A DNA stretch of 64,000 bases. It comes from Lineus longissimus. Taxonomy: Eukaryota; Nemertea; Pilidiophora; Heteronemertea; Lineidae. Positions within the stretch are counted from its first letter, which is position 1; each line of letters opens with the position of its first letter. Made by a program: the position numbers and the translations under genes. The stretch is from the NCBI RefSeq assembly GCF_910592395.1, contig NC_088319.1, positions 8,310,001 to 8,374,000 on the forward strand. Direction: 5' to 3'. Positions 43,526 to 54,639 of this stretch are shown in pieces. A model generated the notes under the pieces. It was not told where the DNA came from, did no database searches, and saw nothing but the letters and a program-made list of their open reading frames with translations.

Positions 43526-45383
43526 AAAAGATGGCGCTGCGTCTGATAATTTGATACCAGGAAACCAAATGGTGTCTACATGAAAATTTCCCGCAACTTA
43601 CAACTGAAAGTCGAGCAAGTTTTCAGAAGAGGTCTGGCAAGGCGTATGGTGATGTAAGAGACGTCATCATGCCTCATGTCACAATCAAGTAAGAGACCAC
43701 ATTGTCGCCAGAATGTTATGAGAGAAGAACATGTCACAATCAAGAGACTGCATTGTAGCCTTGTGTCACCAGAACTAATCTAAACTAAAGATAATGAAGG
43801 AGAGATTTGACCTTCTGCCCTACTATAGCCAAAGTAGTCGTGTTTGGTATCGAACTAAATGTAATGAACAGTAGGTTTGTGCTAACCCATTTTCATTACC
43901 AACTGACTTACTTGGGGACGGTTAAAGCGTAAGGTGTCATCAGTGATTGCTATCTAACTGAAAGTGTTTATGAGTAGGTTTACCCTGATCTACTTTTATG
44001 ACCTACTAAACAACTTAAACACCATTAGAGGAAGGCAGTTGCGTTAATGGTAACAAACTAAAGGTATTGAAAGAGCAGTTTTGCACTGACCTGCTTAAAC
44101 ACAGTTGGAGCAAAGGCACTGAAGGTATTGAAGAGTGGATGTGACAAAAGAACCTCTCAACTACTTCATTCACTGCAGTTCAAATAAAACCTTTACAACT
44201 GTCATCCACCTTATGGGCCAAATTCATAAAGGGTGTTTATGTGTTAGACGTGTGTAACTTCTCTCTAATTAGTTTCAGGGCCTATTCATATTCTGTGACG
44301 ATTTACATTAAGGACCTGAATCTGTCTATTCAGTAGTTAAACACTGTTTTAAGCTAAACGCCCTTGATGAATTTGTCTAAGCTTAATTCCATCTAGTCTG
44401 TCCTTATCTCCCTATCTACCATAAACCTACATTCTGGTTCATGCATACTACTTGTTCCATTCATCTCATTACTTGCTATTCAATTCTGCCGGCGTAACTA
44501 TTCAGGCCGCCAGGCCTTTAGTATTTTATACCTGTCATAACTTCAAGATGGGTAGTTCAAATCCAGGTCAAATATGCTAATACGATCTTAGTTCATTAAA
44601 ATTCAACTTTGGTCAAATGGTGTTGCTTTTTTCGTTTCACCCTGTTTAATTCGTGATCTTGTGTTTTTCCCTATCAGTTCTAATCTTACCACTTACTCAG
44701 GTTAGGAGAGTAACTAAATCGACCTGCCATTGGTGTGTCATCAATGAACTACACACCCGTTCAAGTTTTTACTCGAGTAAATTGCGTTTGATCACCATAT
44801 AAATGGAGGTTTTTGAAAAAAATGGACACACTTCTGTCAAGCATTCTGAACTTCACCAGGTCATTTTGAGTGCTCATGTGATGTATAAGAGTAAGAACGT
44901 TTCTGATGATGAACTGGCACCAACAGGTAACCTGATATGCGTCGACTCTGATTACACTCGTGCAGTTGATCACCGGAGAAGAAACAGAAATTGGTTTGAA
45001 GCGCGGTGACCTGCTCAATTCGCCGAACTGAAGTGACTCTTTCAAAACGCCGCTCAAACAACTGGAAATAAAAACCTTATGAGCCCATTAGCTGTAAAAT
45101 GAAAGATATTAAACTCACCTGTAGTCATTCTGCATTTGAATGAGACCATGGTCAATGGCTATTCATTTTTGGAGTGCACAAGGAATGCACAAATTCAGGA
45201 GATGAAGACTGCAGAAACATGACAGAATTTTCAGTTGCCATTTTTGTTCTGCGCAGTGCGCATGCGTTTCGAGGTTTGGCTTTCCCCAGTTTCAACGGTC
45301 CGGCGCTAATTTGCCTTGAGAGGTGCTAAATTCAAATGTTATCCCAATCTCTGTACATTATATACCCCTAGGTGACTCTAACT
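43526..45383. other. Intron 4 DNA, nothing assigned
   Basis: No repeat family or coding region recognised. The 98-codon - strand frame at 45057-44761 and its overlapping shadow have no known motif. Confidence 0.4.
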
Positions 45384-45388
45384 CATAT

Positions 45389-45944
45389 ATTATAAAGGGG
45401 GTGTTTGCTGGGGGAACTAGCTGGTTGACGAGTTCAATTATAACTTTAGCATAAAATCCGTTTCGATGCTATATTTCATATATACTGGTATTTACAACAG
45501 TCACTACACAATGGTCAACACGTATTCACAGATAGGAGCGTCCTAAATCTGGATGTGCCCAGGTTGGAATCCAAACACTGAATGGCTAAACCTACTAAAA
45601 TACTATGCCAAGAAAACTTTGGCTTGACAACATAAATTCCCAAATACAAGATGATAAAACAAAGGCCTAAGCTGTTACAAACACAGTCACAGATTACAGA
45701 GGGAGTTGTCTTCATAGCAGTTACCCCAGAATAAAGGGTGCCTCTAATACCAGGAAGTGGTTGTCACCAAAGTGATAAGCAAACTTAGATAAAAACAATG
45801 GCTGGCAAATAGAACTATTGTAAAGATATGAAATCCTAATGAATGAGTTGGTACATGTATGAAAACTAAGGAGAAATGGAAAATCTAACTTAAATTGAGA
45901 TAAATAATAAAACTTAATTTTGGAATGCAAAAGCCACCATAAAA
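45389..45944 (-). mobile_element. 3' LTR
   Basis: Copy of 53461-54017 with few differences (for example GACGAG/GATGAG, GATAAG/GCTAAG). The 66-codon frame at 45715-45515 recurs in the other LTR at 53788-53588 and is only an LTR open frame. Confidence 0.85.
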
Positions 45945-46157
45945 GACTCCTCTTGTTTCAAATAATTTGCTCCGCAAATTCACGTACAAAGGTATAAATT
46001 TCCAGGGCTTGGGCACAATGTGCATTATTAGCCCTGGAGTACAAACAATATATTTACAAATGATAATGGACCAGATAAGGAAGTATAAAATAATAACAAG
46101 TAAAGAGGTAGGAAGAATAAAATTTTGTAATTTTGAGATGCAGCGCTGCAAGCCCTT

Positions 46158-48400
46158 TCAATGGTCGGCAAAGTAATTTACCACAGCAAAAATAAATTTG
46201 GCAACTCTTTCAACCACTTTCTTGTTAGTAGCTGTTGAAAGGGAACTGTGACCATACAAAAGGGCTTGCAGGCGCTCATCTATGTGGTGAAAATTGACAA
46301 AAGAAAAGTTGGTCAGCCAACCCAGGTCATTGAACAGTGAGACACGAAGATCTAGAAGTGGAGGGCAGTCGAGAAATATATGTTTTGTGGATTGATTCTT
46401 AAAACCACAGGTGCAGGATGGGCTTTGTACATTAGTAAAATTATGACTAAACAGGTGTGATTTAAAGATCAAATCACACCTGGTTCTATTTAGATATAGT
46501 TCTTCATACCGGGTTAAATCTAATTTAGTGGAGACAAGCGGGTCTTTTGGCCCTTTCCGAAGTAATCTAAGATTATATTTAAATGAATTAGGCGATAAAC
46601 ATTGCTTGACATTAGTTGGTATAGTGTCCCATAGACAAATAGAACTTAGAACAGTGGAATTGGAGAATCCCTGGGATACATTCTGAGGAAGACGATATGG
46701 TCTAGGTTGCCTAAGTCTAGCATCTATAACCTGATTACGATATGAGTTAAAAATTTTACAAACATATGACGGGACAGAATGATTTTCTACATCGTACGTT
46801 AAAATTACTTTCTTTTCAACTCGACGGGAATCAAGTGTCATCCAGCCAAGCCTTTTATACAGTTTCATATGATTTGTTCCATGTAGACAGCCACTAACTA
46901 TTATGGCAGCCCGATAATTGATCTGATCAAGTTTAGCTAATAAAATCTGGCTAGCAGAGGCAAAAATGATTGAACAAAATTCAAGATGAGGCAGGATAAA
47001 AGACATGTACATTTTTTCAAGATGTTTTGATCGGACTGATGATTTTAACAATTTCATCGGGTTTAGCATAGCATTACATTTGACAATTAGATCAGTAAGA
47101 TGTTCACTGAAGTTAAGACATTCGTCAAGGATTAAGCCGAGATGTTTATGAGAAGAGCCCCTATGAATCATGTCCTGATTCAAGTGAAGCTGACCATGAT
47201 TCCTAGCTGCTCTACGCGGCGAGTGAAAGACTACTTCCTTACTCTTGGATGCCTTAAACTCCAATTTCCACAATTTAGACCATTCTGACAGCCGGTCAAG
47301 GTCTTCTTGAATCAGGTTTGTTGACAAATCAGAATTGTCATTACAGTGAACAGGAAAAAACAAGGAACTATCATTGGCATACAAATAGAGAAGACAATTT
47401 TGTACCACATCACTGAGATCATTGATATAAACAAGGAACAGAAGCGGTCCTAAAATTGACCCTTGAGGTACACCACAATTGATAAAGTCCGGTCTAGACT
47501 TCTCAGAATAGCTATTATTGACACGTACACGAATACTTCTACCTAATAGGTATGACTTCATAAGAGAAAATAAATTACCCCTAATTCCATGGGCTTGGAG
47601 TTTCTTAAGTAGGAGATAGTGAGGAACTGCATCAAAGGCACCGGCAGTGTCAAGAAAAACACCCCTAGTCTCCATGTTAGACTCCCTAGATAGTATCGTG
47701 TGTTATATCAACAAGTTGCTTCTGGGTATCGTGCCCAGGAAGGAACCCAGACTGACGTTCAAACAGAACCTCATTTAAGTGTAGATGTTCAAGCATACTG
47801 TTATAAATCAACCGTTCGAACACCTTCGATATGGAGTTTAACAAGGTAACAGGTCTGTAATTACAAGAAGATGATTTAGAACCCTTGTTTTTGAAAATTG
47901 GTACAACAATACCAGATTTCCACAAGTCAGGAAAAACACCGTTTTTGAGAAATTTATTTAACAGTTTAGTTAGGGGTACATCAAGAGAATTTGAAACCAT
48001 TTTAAGCATACGATTTGTCAAGCCGTCCTCACCACATTGTTTAGAAACGTCTAGATCCAATAACAATTTATTTACTAGTTCTTTTGAAATATTAACCTTA
48101 TCAAGGACTGAGTCACACCTGGGAGCAAACTGTGGTATTACTGACTCATCAAAATCATGGTGGAACTTACCAATAAACTGATTTAAAAACACATTACATT
48201 TGAGCTTTTCAGTGTCAAAAACCTGATCACCATTCACAATAGAAGGGACACCAGTGCAAAATTCTTTCCCGAGGAGCTGCTTAAGCAGGTGCCAATAATT
48301 CTTAGTGCCAGCAGAGTTATCATTTAATGAGTTACAAATCCTATCATGGTAATTGGGGCGTTGCTTCCTAATGTGAATGTTCGCTTTAGTCTTGGGTGAT
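46158..48400 (-). pseudogene. LINE reverse transcriptase ORF, frameshifted, catalytic Asp replaced
   Basis: The frame 48237-47686 has the RT fingers (N-Y-R-P-V-T-L-L-N-S-I-S-K-V-F-E-R). A one-base shift at about 47680 leads into 47675-46158 with F-L-D-T-A-G-A-F-D, G-V-P-Q-G-S-I-L-G-P-L-L-F and a Y-A-N-D box at codons 99-102. The first Asp of the active pair is Asn (codon 47375-47373, AAT). The C-terminal Cys/His motif C-T-C-G-x7-H-x5-C is kept. Coding can be followed upstream in other frames to about 48390. The 3' end lies about 200 bp before the host LTR. Confidence 0.88.
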
Positions 48401-48599
48401 CAAAATATGCAAAAACATCCTGTTCATTTAGAGACGTATCAAACTCTGAATACTCTCTGATGCAGTCCGCTATTGTACATCGATTTGGCAAGAAAATAGT
48501 TTTACTCTCACATCCATTTAGTGACTGGATAGGGATAGCGATGTACTGTGTGCAACCAAGTAAATCCCTGTTCGGTATCCTATAAATCACAAATCACAA

Positions 48600-49525
48600 G
48601 TGATGCACTTTAGAAAAAAGCGGCGGCGGCAAACCGCATTCCAGTTTTCAGTAAATGAAACCCCCCTCAAACTAGTCAGTAAATATATATACTTAGGGGT
48701 AACTTTTGACGAGTTTTTGGAAATGAACTCAAACGCAGAGCTGCTAAGCCAAAGTGGTGGCAGAGCCCTCGGTGGTATTATTCACAAATTTCGTGAGTTC
48801 AGAGACATAGGATTTAGTACGTACACTAAGTTATTTGAGTCTGGTGTGGCCCCAATACTAGACTATGGGTCAGAAGTATGGGGATTTGCAGCGTTCGAGA
48901 AACTTGAAACTGTACAAAATCGCGCAAAACGTTATTTCCTTGGACTGCCACCCCGGGCCCCGATCATAGGGTACCAGGGGGACTTTGGGTGGATTCCGGG
49001 TCGATACAGAAGGTGGATTAAGATTGTTATTTTTTGGAACCGGCTGTGTGGCCTCAATAGAGAAGGCATACTGAGGGATGTCTTCAGGGAGGACCTGAGG
49101 CGTAGTCACGATAATGCCAACTGGTGTTCCCAAGTAAGATCAATTCTGGCTAACTTTGATATGGGTCATCTTGTTGATAGTAATAGACCGACATCGTGTA
49201 ATCTTGCGGAGGTTAAGGATCGGATCAGAATGTTGCACTCCGAGACTTGGGAGCAATCATTAGGAATAAAACCCAAGTTGAGGACTTACGTAAAGTTCAA
49301 GCACTTATTTCAAACGGAACCTTATGTATTTTCATTTTTAACGCGATACCAGCGTTCTTTATTTGCACAATTTCGGTGTGGGGTACTCCCCCTGGAAATA
49401 GAAACGGGTCGTTTCAGTGGCACGCCACCTGCACTTCGAATTTGTAAACTTTGTAATTTAAACACATGTGAAGATGAGCAGCACTTTTTATGTTCCTGCC
49501 CTCGATTTAACGAATTGAGGGCTAC
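48600..49525 (+). pseudogene. LINE ORF2 C-terminal half, interrupted by dispersed-repeat insertion
   Basis: Begins in the RT thumb region (M-H-F-R-K-K-R, then Y-I-Y-L-G-V-T-F-D-E) and continues through the C-terminal domain (G-S-E-V-W-G; N-R-A-K-R-Y-F-L-G) to the Cys motif C-K-L-C-x6-E-x2-H-F-L-C-x-C-P. The frame is intact to 49525, where the dispersed repeat begins. The end of the same ORF is found at 52073-52225. It is 5'-truncated and head-to-head with the - strand LINE. Confidence 0.9.
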
Positions 49526-49568
49526 TTTTTGGCTCACCGTAAGGGGAGTCTATACGATAGCGCTGTGT

Positions 49569-49569
<1 letters not shown>

Positions 49570-49620
<51 letters not shown>
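49570..49620. repeat. (GTC)n microsatellite in repeat head
   Basis: About 16 GTC units at the same place in the repeat head as the run at 26115-26163. Confidence 0.95.
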
Positions 49621-49739
49621 ATCCTAACAGTGGCACGTTTCTTAACTGCTAGGGCTATGAACTTGAAACTTTGTACACAGAATGCCCTAGGTCAGCTGAC
49701 CTCTGACACTGATTTTCGGTCCGATCTGATTCTCTGTTT

Positions 49740-49754
49740 GGCCACCAGGGGGCC
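49740..49754 (+). promoter_or_regulatory. CTCF-core-like motif (representative)
   Basis: TTGGCCACCAGGGGGC matches the vertebrate CTCF core consensus (CCACCAGGGGGC) with the upstream TGG. Equivalent blocks start at 3416, 3722, 4023, 10393, 17233, 26305, 26606, 50042, 51157, 51459 and 51761. This is a motif match only; binding is not shown. Confidence 0.5.
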
Positions 49755-50183
49755 AAATGTCGATATCTAAAAAGTGTGATATCTCGCTTATTAGTGACTT
49801 GTTTTCGATAAAACTTTTGTTGTAGGTACTCATAGCAAATATACATTTTATATTATACGGGTTTTTAATTTGACCTTGTTTTCAAGGTCGCAGAGGTCAT
49901 ATGGCGTAAATTGGCCATTAGAGTGTAAACTATGGCACGTTTCTTAACCACTAAAGCTATGAACTTGAAACTTGGTACATATAACCCCCTATATCACATA
50001 GCCTCTGGTGCTGAATTTTGGTTCGATCTGATTCCTAACTTTGCCACCAGGGGGCCAAAAGTGGAAATCTAAAAAGTGTGATATCTCGCTTATAAGTGAC
50101 TTGTTTTCGATAAAACTTTTGTTGTAGGTACTCATAGCAAATATACATTTTATATTATACGGGTTTTCAATTTGACCTACTTT

Positions 50184-50201
50184 TCAAGGTCACAGAGGTC
50201 A
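50184..50201 (+). promoter_or_regulatory. DR3 nuclear-receptor-like element (representative)
   Basis: TCAAGGTCACAGAGGTCA holds two AGGTCA half-sites with a 3-bp spacer. The first also has the TCAAGGTCA extension preferred by ERR/SF-1-type monomers, and an inverted half-site (TTTGACCT) lies 7 bp upstream. Equivalent elements: 2058, 3866, 9995, 26449, 26750, 27064, 29987, 51301, 56078. Motif match only. Confidence 0.5.
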
Positions 50202-50236
50202 TATGGCGTAAATTGGCCATTAGAGTGTAAACTATG

Positions 50237-51040
50237 GGGTAGTTGTAAAACAAGAAACACAGAAACGAAACAGAAACACAGAAACGCAGAAACGAAACGC
50301 AGAAACGAAAATCAAACGGGTTTTCATAAAAGTTGGAATGAAGCGGCACGCCGATACTTTCCTTGCCCAATAGGTACCGTTGCGTAGAATAGTTTTTTGG
50401 CGAAATATTGCGCAAAGTCCAGTAAGCCAAGTACCAGGATCATTCTACAAATCCCGTCTGATGCAGCACTAAATGCAAGGTACGGTACCAGTACATGGGT
50501 GAATCATTTCGACGTTATGTGAGACGTGAGAGACCAATTTTGGCGACTAGAATAGAGTAAAGTGTGGGGGGGGGCGGGCATTAGACTTGGACTTGGAGTA
50601 ACTCAATCTTGCCTGCCCAGCTGCTGCCTTTAAATAGTCCCTTTAAATATCTGTTTATGTTAATGAGGTTGCAGTAGGGAAGTTCAGCCTAGTGTCGTGC
50701 ACAGGCCATGGAATGTACAAAAGAACAGGACTCGCTATTCGAAGGACTATTTTCTATTTACGCCGTGTAGTACATACATGTAGTGTATTGGCACGATCAA
50801 GGCCGGATGCTGCCAATCTGCGCACACGTTGATGAGGCTAAAAGGGGTATTGGGAAATGAGCATTCCTCCTTCCATTCCGACTGAATACAAGTTTTAGTT
50901 ACACCCGCGTTCGCGGCCACAACCATGGGAACAAGATGGAGTCTGCAGACCAGAATTCGCCACAAGACTGGTTTCTGCGTTTCGTTTCTGTGTTTCTGTG
51001 TTTCTGTTTCGTTTCTGTGTTTCTTGTTTTACAACTACCC
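50237..51040. mobile_element. Mutator-like small TIR element with 9-bp target duplication
   Basis: 804 bp. Starts GGGTAGTTGTAAAACAAG and ends in its complement. The TIRs extend about 70 bp and are made mainly of AGAAACG/AGAAACA words. TAAACTATG is duplicated at 50228-50236 and 51041-51049. A 9-bp duplication and long TIRs fit Mutator-like elements. No transposase; the frames at 50172-50430 and 50747-50965 are unremarkable. Confidence 0.85.
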
Positions 51041-52072
51041 TAAACTATGGCACGTTTCTTAACCACTAAAGCTATGAACTTGAAACTTGGTACATATAAC
51101 CCCCTATATCACATAGCCTCTGGCGCTGAATTTTGGTTCGATCTGATTCCTAACTTTGCCACCAGGGGGCCAAAAGTGGAAATCTAAAAAGTGTGATATC
51201 TCGCTTATAAGTGACTTGTTTTCGATAAAATTCTTATGGTAGGTGCTGTTTGGAAGAATACATCACATATTTTACGGGTTTTCAATTTGACCTACTTTTC
51301 AAGGTCACAGAAGTCATATGGCGTAAATTGGCTGTTAGAGTGTAAACTATGGCACGTTTCTTAACCAGTAAAGCTATGAACTTGAAACTTGGTGCATATA
51401 ACCCCCTACATCAGATAACGTCTGATGTCGAATTTTGGCCTGATCTGATTCTTTATTCGGCCACCAGGGGGCCATAACGGAAAAAGGAAGAAGTGCAATA
51501 TCTTGCCTATTTGAGTGAATTGTTTTCGATAAAATTTTATGGCAGGGACTCCTAGCAAGGATACATCACATTTCCTATGATTTTTGGATTTGACCTCCTT
51601 TTCTAGGTCACAGAGGTCAAATGGCGTAAATTGACCGTTCGAGTGTAACTATGGCACGTTTCTTAACTGCTAAAGCTATGAACTTGAAAGTTGGTACATG
51701 TAACCCCCTACATCAGATAATCTCTGACACCGAATTTTGGCCTGATCTGATTCTTGATTTGGCCACCAGGGGGTCAAAACTGAAAAAGTAGGACGTGCAA
51801 TATCTCGCTTATTAATGACTTTTTTTCGATGAATTTTTTATTGCAGGGACTCTTAGCAATCACACGATATTGATCTTGTTGATGTCATAGACAATTATTG
51901 GTTGGATCATAAAGTTATATATACTGCCCTGTCTTATTACTTGACATCAATACACATCTAAAAAAAGTCTTCATGCCTGATTGTGTTCACCATATTCACC
52001 TCTAAACTAAGCATGATCCTGCCTAATAAAAGATGTATACGGTGAGCACAATGGCCCCTGGCCGTTTCATTT

Positions 52073-52505
52073 CAATTCTATTAGTATTTCACATCGTGAA
52101 TTTGTAGCAATGTCCGAGGAGGCCAAGTTAATTTTCTGTTGCACCAATAGGCAAACACAAACCTCAAAATTTGTTTCTCGGGCGTGGAGGGTGCGGACTG
52201 ATATTTTGTTTAAATAAACAGAAGGTCGGTCCGTACTTTCCCTGCCTGAGAGATATATTTTGGGGTGGGTGCTGTTTCTTTTACTCTTGTTTAAACAAAG
52301 GTGGTAATTAATTATTATTATTTATTTATTTTTCACTGTCATATTGTGTACTTTTTCTATTTGTTTTGGACACTTAAAAACTATTATGTATTTTTTAGTT
52401 CGAAGTGACAAATAAGCCCAGGAGGGCTGGGTGTACTTAAGTTAATTTCTAGATATCTGTACATATATTATGACTGTATACTTGTCACTATAATAAATAA
52501 ATAAA
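52073..52505 (+). pseudogene. End of the interrupted LINE ORF and its 3' UTR
   Basis: Open in the frame that continues the 49525 end: F-N-S-I-S-I-S-H-R-E-F-V-A-M-S-E-E-A-K, then F-V-S-R-A-W-R-V-R-T-D-I-L-F-K and a stop at about 52217. A 3' UTR follows, ending in a TAAA/CTAAA tail (52488-52510) that abuts the truncated gag-like ORF. Confidence 0.85.
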
Positions 52506-52506
52506 A

Positions 52507-53460
52507 CTAAACTAAACTATAAATGGGATATTGTGGAAACATATTCATCGGATGTTGTCCTTGGTAGATACTCAAGACACTTATCACATCATTATTACTA
52601 ATTTCATTTCCACATGAATTGAATTTCTTGGCCAAACTGTTCATTGAATCTTTCTGTAATTCATCACCGTGCACATTCTGGATTGGCATCACATGCTCGT
52701 GTCCCAAGTCGAAAACTGTTGAGGGTTTTCTGTCCGCCCTCCCCTTGTCATTGTCGGACTGACTAGCCATATCACACTGGACAGATGCCGAGTTGCGCTC
52801 AGAGGCAACTTGCACAGAAACAGACGTGCTGCTGCACACATACTGTACTGACTTTGAGACCTTTTCTTGGCTGCATTGTACTGTCACGGTGTGAGTCTCT
52901 GGAGCAAACTGACTCGCATAGGTCTTTGTTTCTGGTTTGCACTGAACACCAACCGACATTCTCGTAGGCACGGAGTCTGCATCAGTTTGTGATGACACAC
53001 TCCTAGTCCTAATTTGAGTTGATGTAAAATCTTCTTGATGGGAGAAGTCCTCTGGATTGTCGACATGTGTCTCTTGCAAAAGTTGGCTTGGCTATTGATG
53101 AAACCATCTTCCGTGAAGGCATGCTAATTGGATTATCACTCACGTCTCGTCCTTTGATTTTCTGTAAATACAGTTCCATACGGTTTTTATCACGACGAAG
53201 TGTTGAAGGTGATTTCAAACCTTTGATCCTTAGAGGTGCAGCAGTTCGTTTTAAAGCTCCATCAGCGTTCCAGAAGAGAGTTAGCAACGTTCCTTCTGCA
53301 GTTGCTGAGATATCCCATTCGTTTGGCGTACTGGTAAATCCAAGAGTGGCTATCACCGATGTGATACTCTGAGGTAGCGTCGATATCGTCATGATGAGTC
53401 GAGTCACGCGCTTGGCATCCTCCACTTGTTTCTAAGGGATCCTTTGGGTCTCCACCAAAT
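52507..53460 (-). pseudogene. Gag-like ORF of the LTR retrotransposon, truncated and frameshifted
   Basis: The frame from about 53425 to 53009 contains W-D-I-S-A-T-A-E-G-T-L-L-T-L-F-W then L-K-S-P-S-T-L-R-R-D-K-N-R, a pattern seen in gag-like proteins of marine invertebrate LTR elements. Around 53080 it shifts into 53079-52507, which has repeated S-V-x-V-Q/S-V-Q-Y/S-V-Q-C motifs about 15 residues apart. The LINE tail cuts it at 52507. It directly follows the 5' LTR and candidate primer-binding site. Confidence 0.6.
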
Positions 53461-54017
53461 ATTTTAAAGGGGGTGTTTGCTGGGGGGAACTAGCTGGTAG
53501 ATGAGTTCAATTATAACTTAAGCATAAAATCCGTTTCGATGCTATATTTCATATATACTGGTATTTACAACAGTCACTACACAATTGTCAACACGTATTC
53601 ACAGATAGGAACGTCCTAAATCTGGATGTGCCCAGGTTGGAATCCAAACACTGAATGGCTAAACCTACTAAAATACTATGCCAAGAAAACTTCGGCTTGA
53701 CAACATAAATTCCCAAATACAAGATGATAAAACAAAGGCCTAAGCTGTTACAAACACAGTCACAGATTACAGAGGGAGTTGTCTTCATAGCAATTACCCC
53801 AGAATAAAGGGTGCCTCTAATACCAGGAAGTGGTTGTGACCAAAGTGCTAAGCAAACTTAGATAAAAACAATGGCTGGCAAATAGAACTATTGTAAAGAT
53901 ATGAAATCCTAGTGAATGAGTTGGTACATGTATGAAAACTAAGGAGAAATGGAAAATCTAACTTAAATTGAGACAAATAATAAAACTTAATTTTGGAATG
54001 CAAAAGCCACCATAAAA
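53461..54017 (-). mobile_element. 5' LTR
   Basis: See the 3' LTR and whole-element entries. On the - strand it begins TTTTATGGTGGC and ends CCCCCTTTAAAAT. TG...CA is not at the extreme ends, which is unusual, but both copies share the full stretch. Confidence 0.8.
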
Positions 54018-54630
54018 CATATATCAACTTTCCACCTTATATCATCAGCGCTCTCGCCAGGATTATAAGTAGAAGCAGGTGCAAGCAGAAGCAGGCGCAA
54101 GTTGGAGTTTACGTACCCGTCCCATGATGTCACTGACGCACGCATCAGTCTATGAATGATCGTGAAGGCATTGATAGCTCCCCTGATTCTCTATCCTGCA
54201 CTGCAATTTAGGCCTATAATCCTGAACGATGAATCTAATTTCAACCCCTACTACAATATTTCACCGCTCAAGATACTAAAGTAACCCTCCTGGTGCCAGC
54301 TATCATTAGTCTATGCTCCAATCGCGAGACCGCTGTGCTGAAGAATGGTTGACTCGTGCCGCAGAAATTATTGCTATGGTTACGCGTGTCAATCACTTGA
54401 GATGGCAGTTTTGAGGTTTTGAACGAGCAGTGCGTGTTTACAAGTAATAAGAGGTTTTTTTCAGAGGGTGCCATGTTTTATAACATGGCCGTGTACGGCT
54501 CTCTGTGTTATAACAGAGCGGTGTCGCCCGGAAAAACCGGCCTGGCGAGAACGCTGATCATTCCCAGTTCGCAACTATGGGCATTACGTAAACACATAAA
54601 AAATGTGATTACTTGTTGATGGGTTTTGGA
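54018..54630. other. Intron 4 DNA with two adjacent short hairpins
   Basis: GCCATGTT TTAT AACATGGC at 54470-54489 and CTCTGT...ACAGAG at 54501-54518 stand side by side. Otherwise nothing recognised. Confidence 0.4.
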
Positions 54631-54639
54631 TTGGTTTCT

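Larger units (their letters stand above)
49526..52072 (+). repeat. Complete dispersed CTCF/DR3-type repeat unit inserted in a LINE ORF
   Basis: Starts TTTTTGGCTCACCGTAAGGG and ends ATACGGTGAGCACAATGG...GGCCGTTTCATT, with short inverted ends GCTCACCGTA/TACGGTGAGC. It contains a (GTC)n head and monomers with CTCF-like blocks at 49740, 50042, 51157, 51459 and 51761, and DR3 blocks at 49884, 50186, 51301 and 51604. Monomer period is 302 bp; CTCF-to-DR3 spacing is 144 bp (145 in one). A perfect inverted half-site palindrome AGGTCAGCTGACCT lies at 49689-49702. It contains the element 50237-51040. Exact edges are uncertain by a few T residues. Confidence 0.88.
45389..54017 (-). mobile_element. LTR retrotransposon with 556/557-bp LTRs, coding region largely replaced by nested elements
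   Basis: Direct repeats 45389-45944 and 53461-54017 are nearly identical, and are flanked by CATAT at 45384-45388 and 54018-54022 (5-bp target duplication). On the - strand a candidate primer-binding site (TGGTGGAGACCCAAAGG, 53457-53441) follows the 5' LTR and a purine tract (GAAACAAGAGGAGTC, 45959-45945) precedes the 3' LTR. A gag-like ORF lies after the 5' LTR (53425-52507). No pol of its own is seen; the space is taken by LINE fragments in both orientations and a dispersed-repeat array. Confidence 0.8.

Noticed and set aside
45515-45715. 66-codon ORF conserved in two places (also 53588-53788)
   Set aside because: Both copies lie in the two LTRs of one element, so conservation is explained by the LTR pair.
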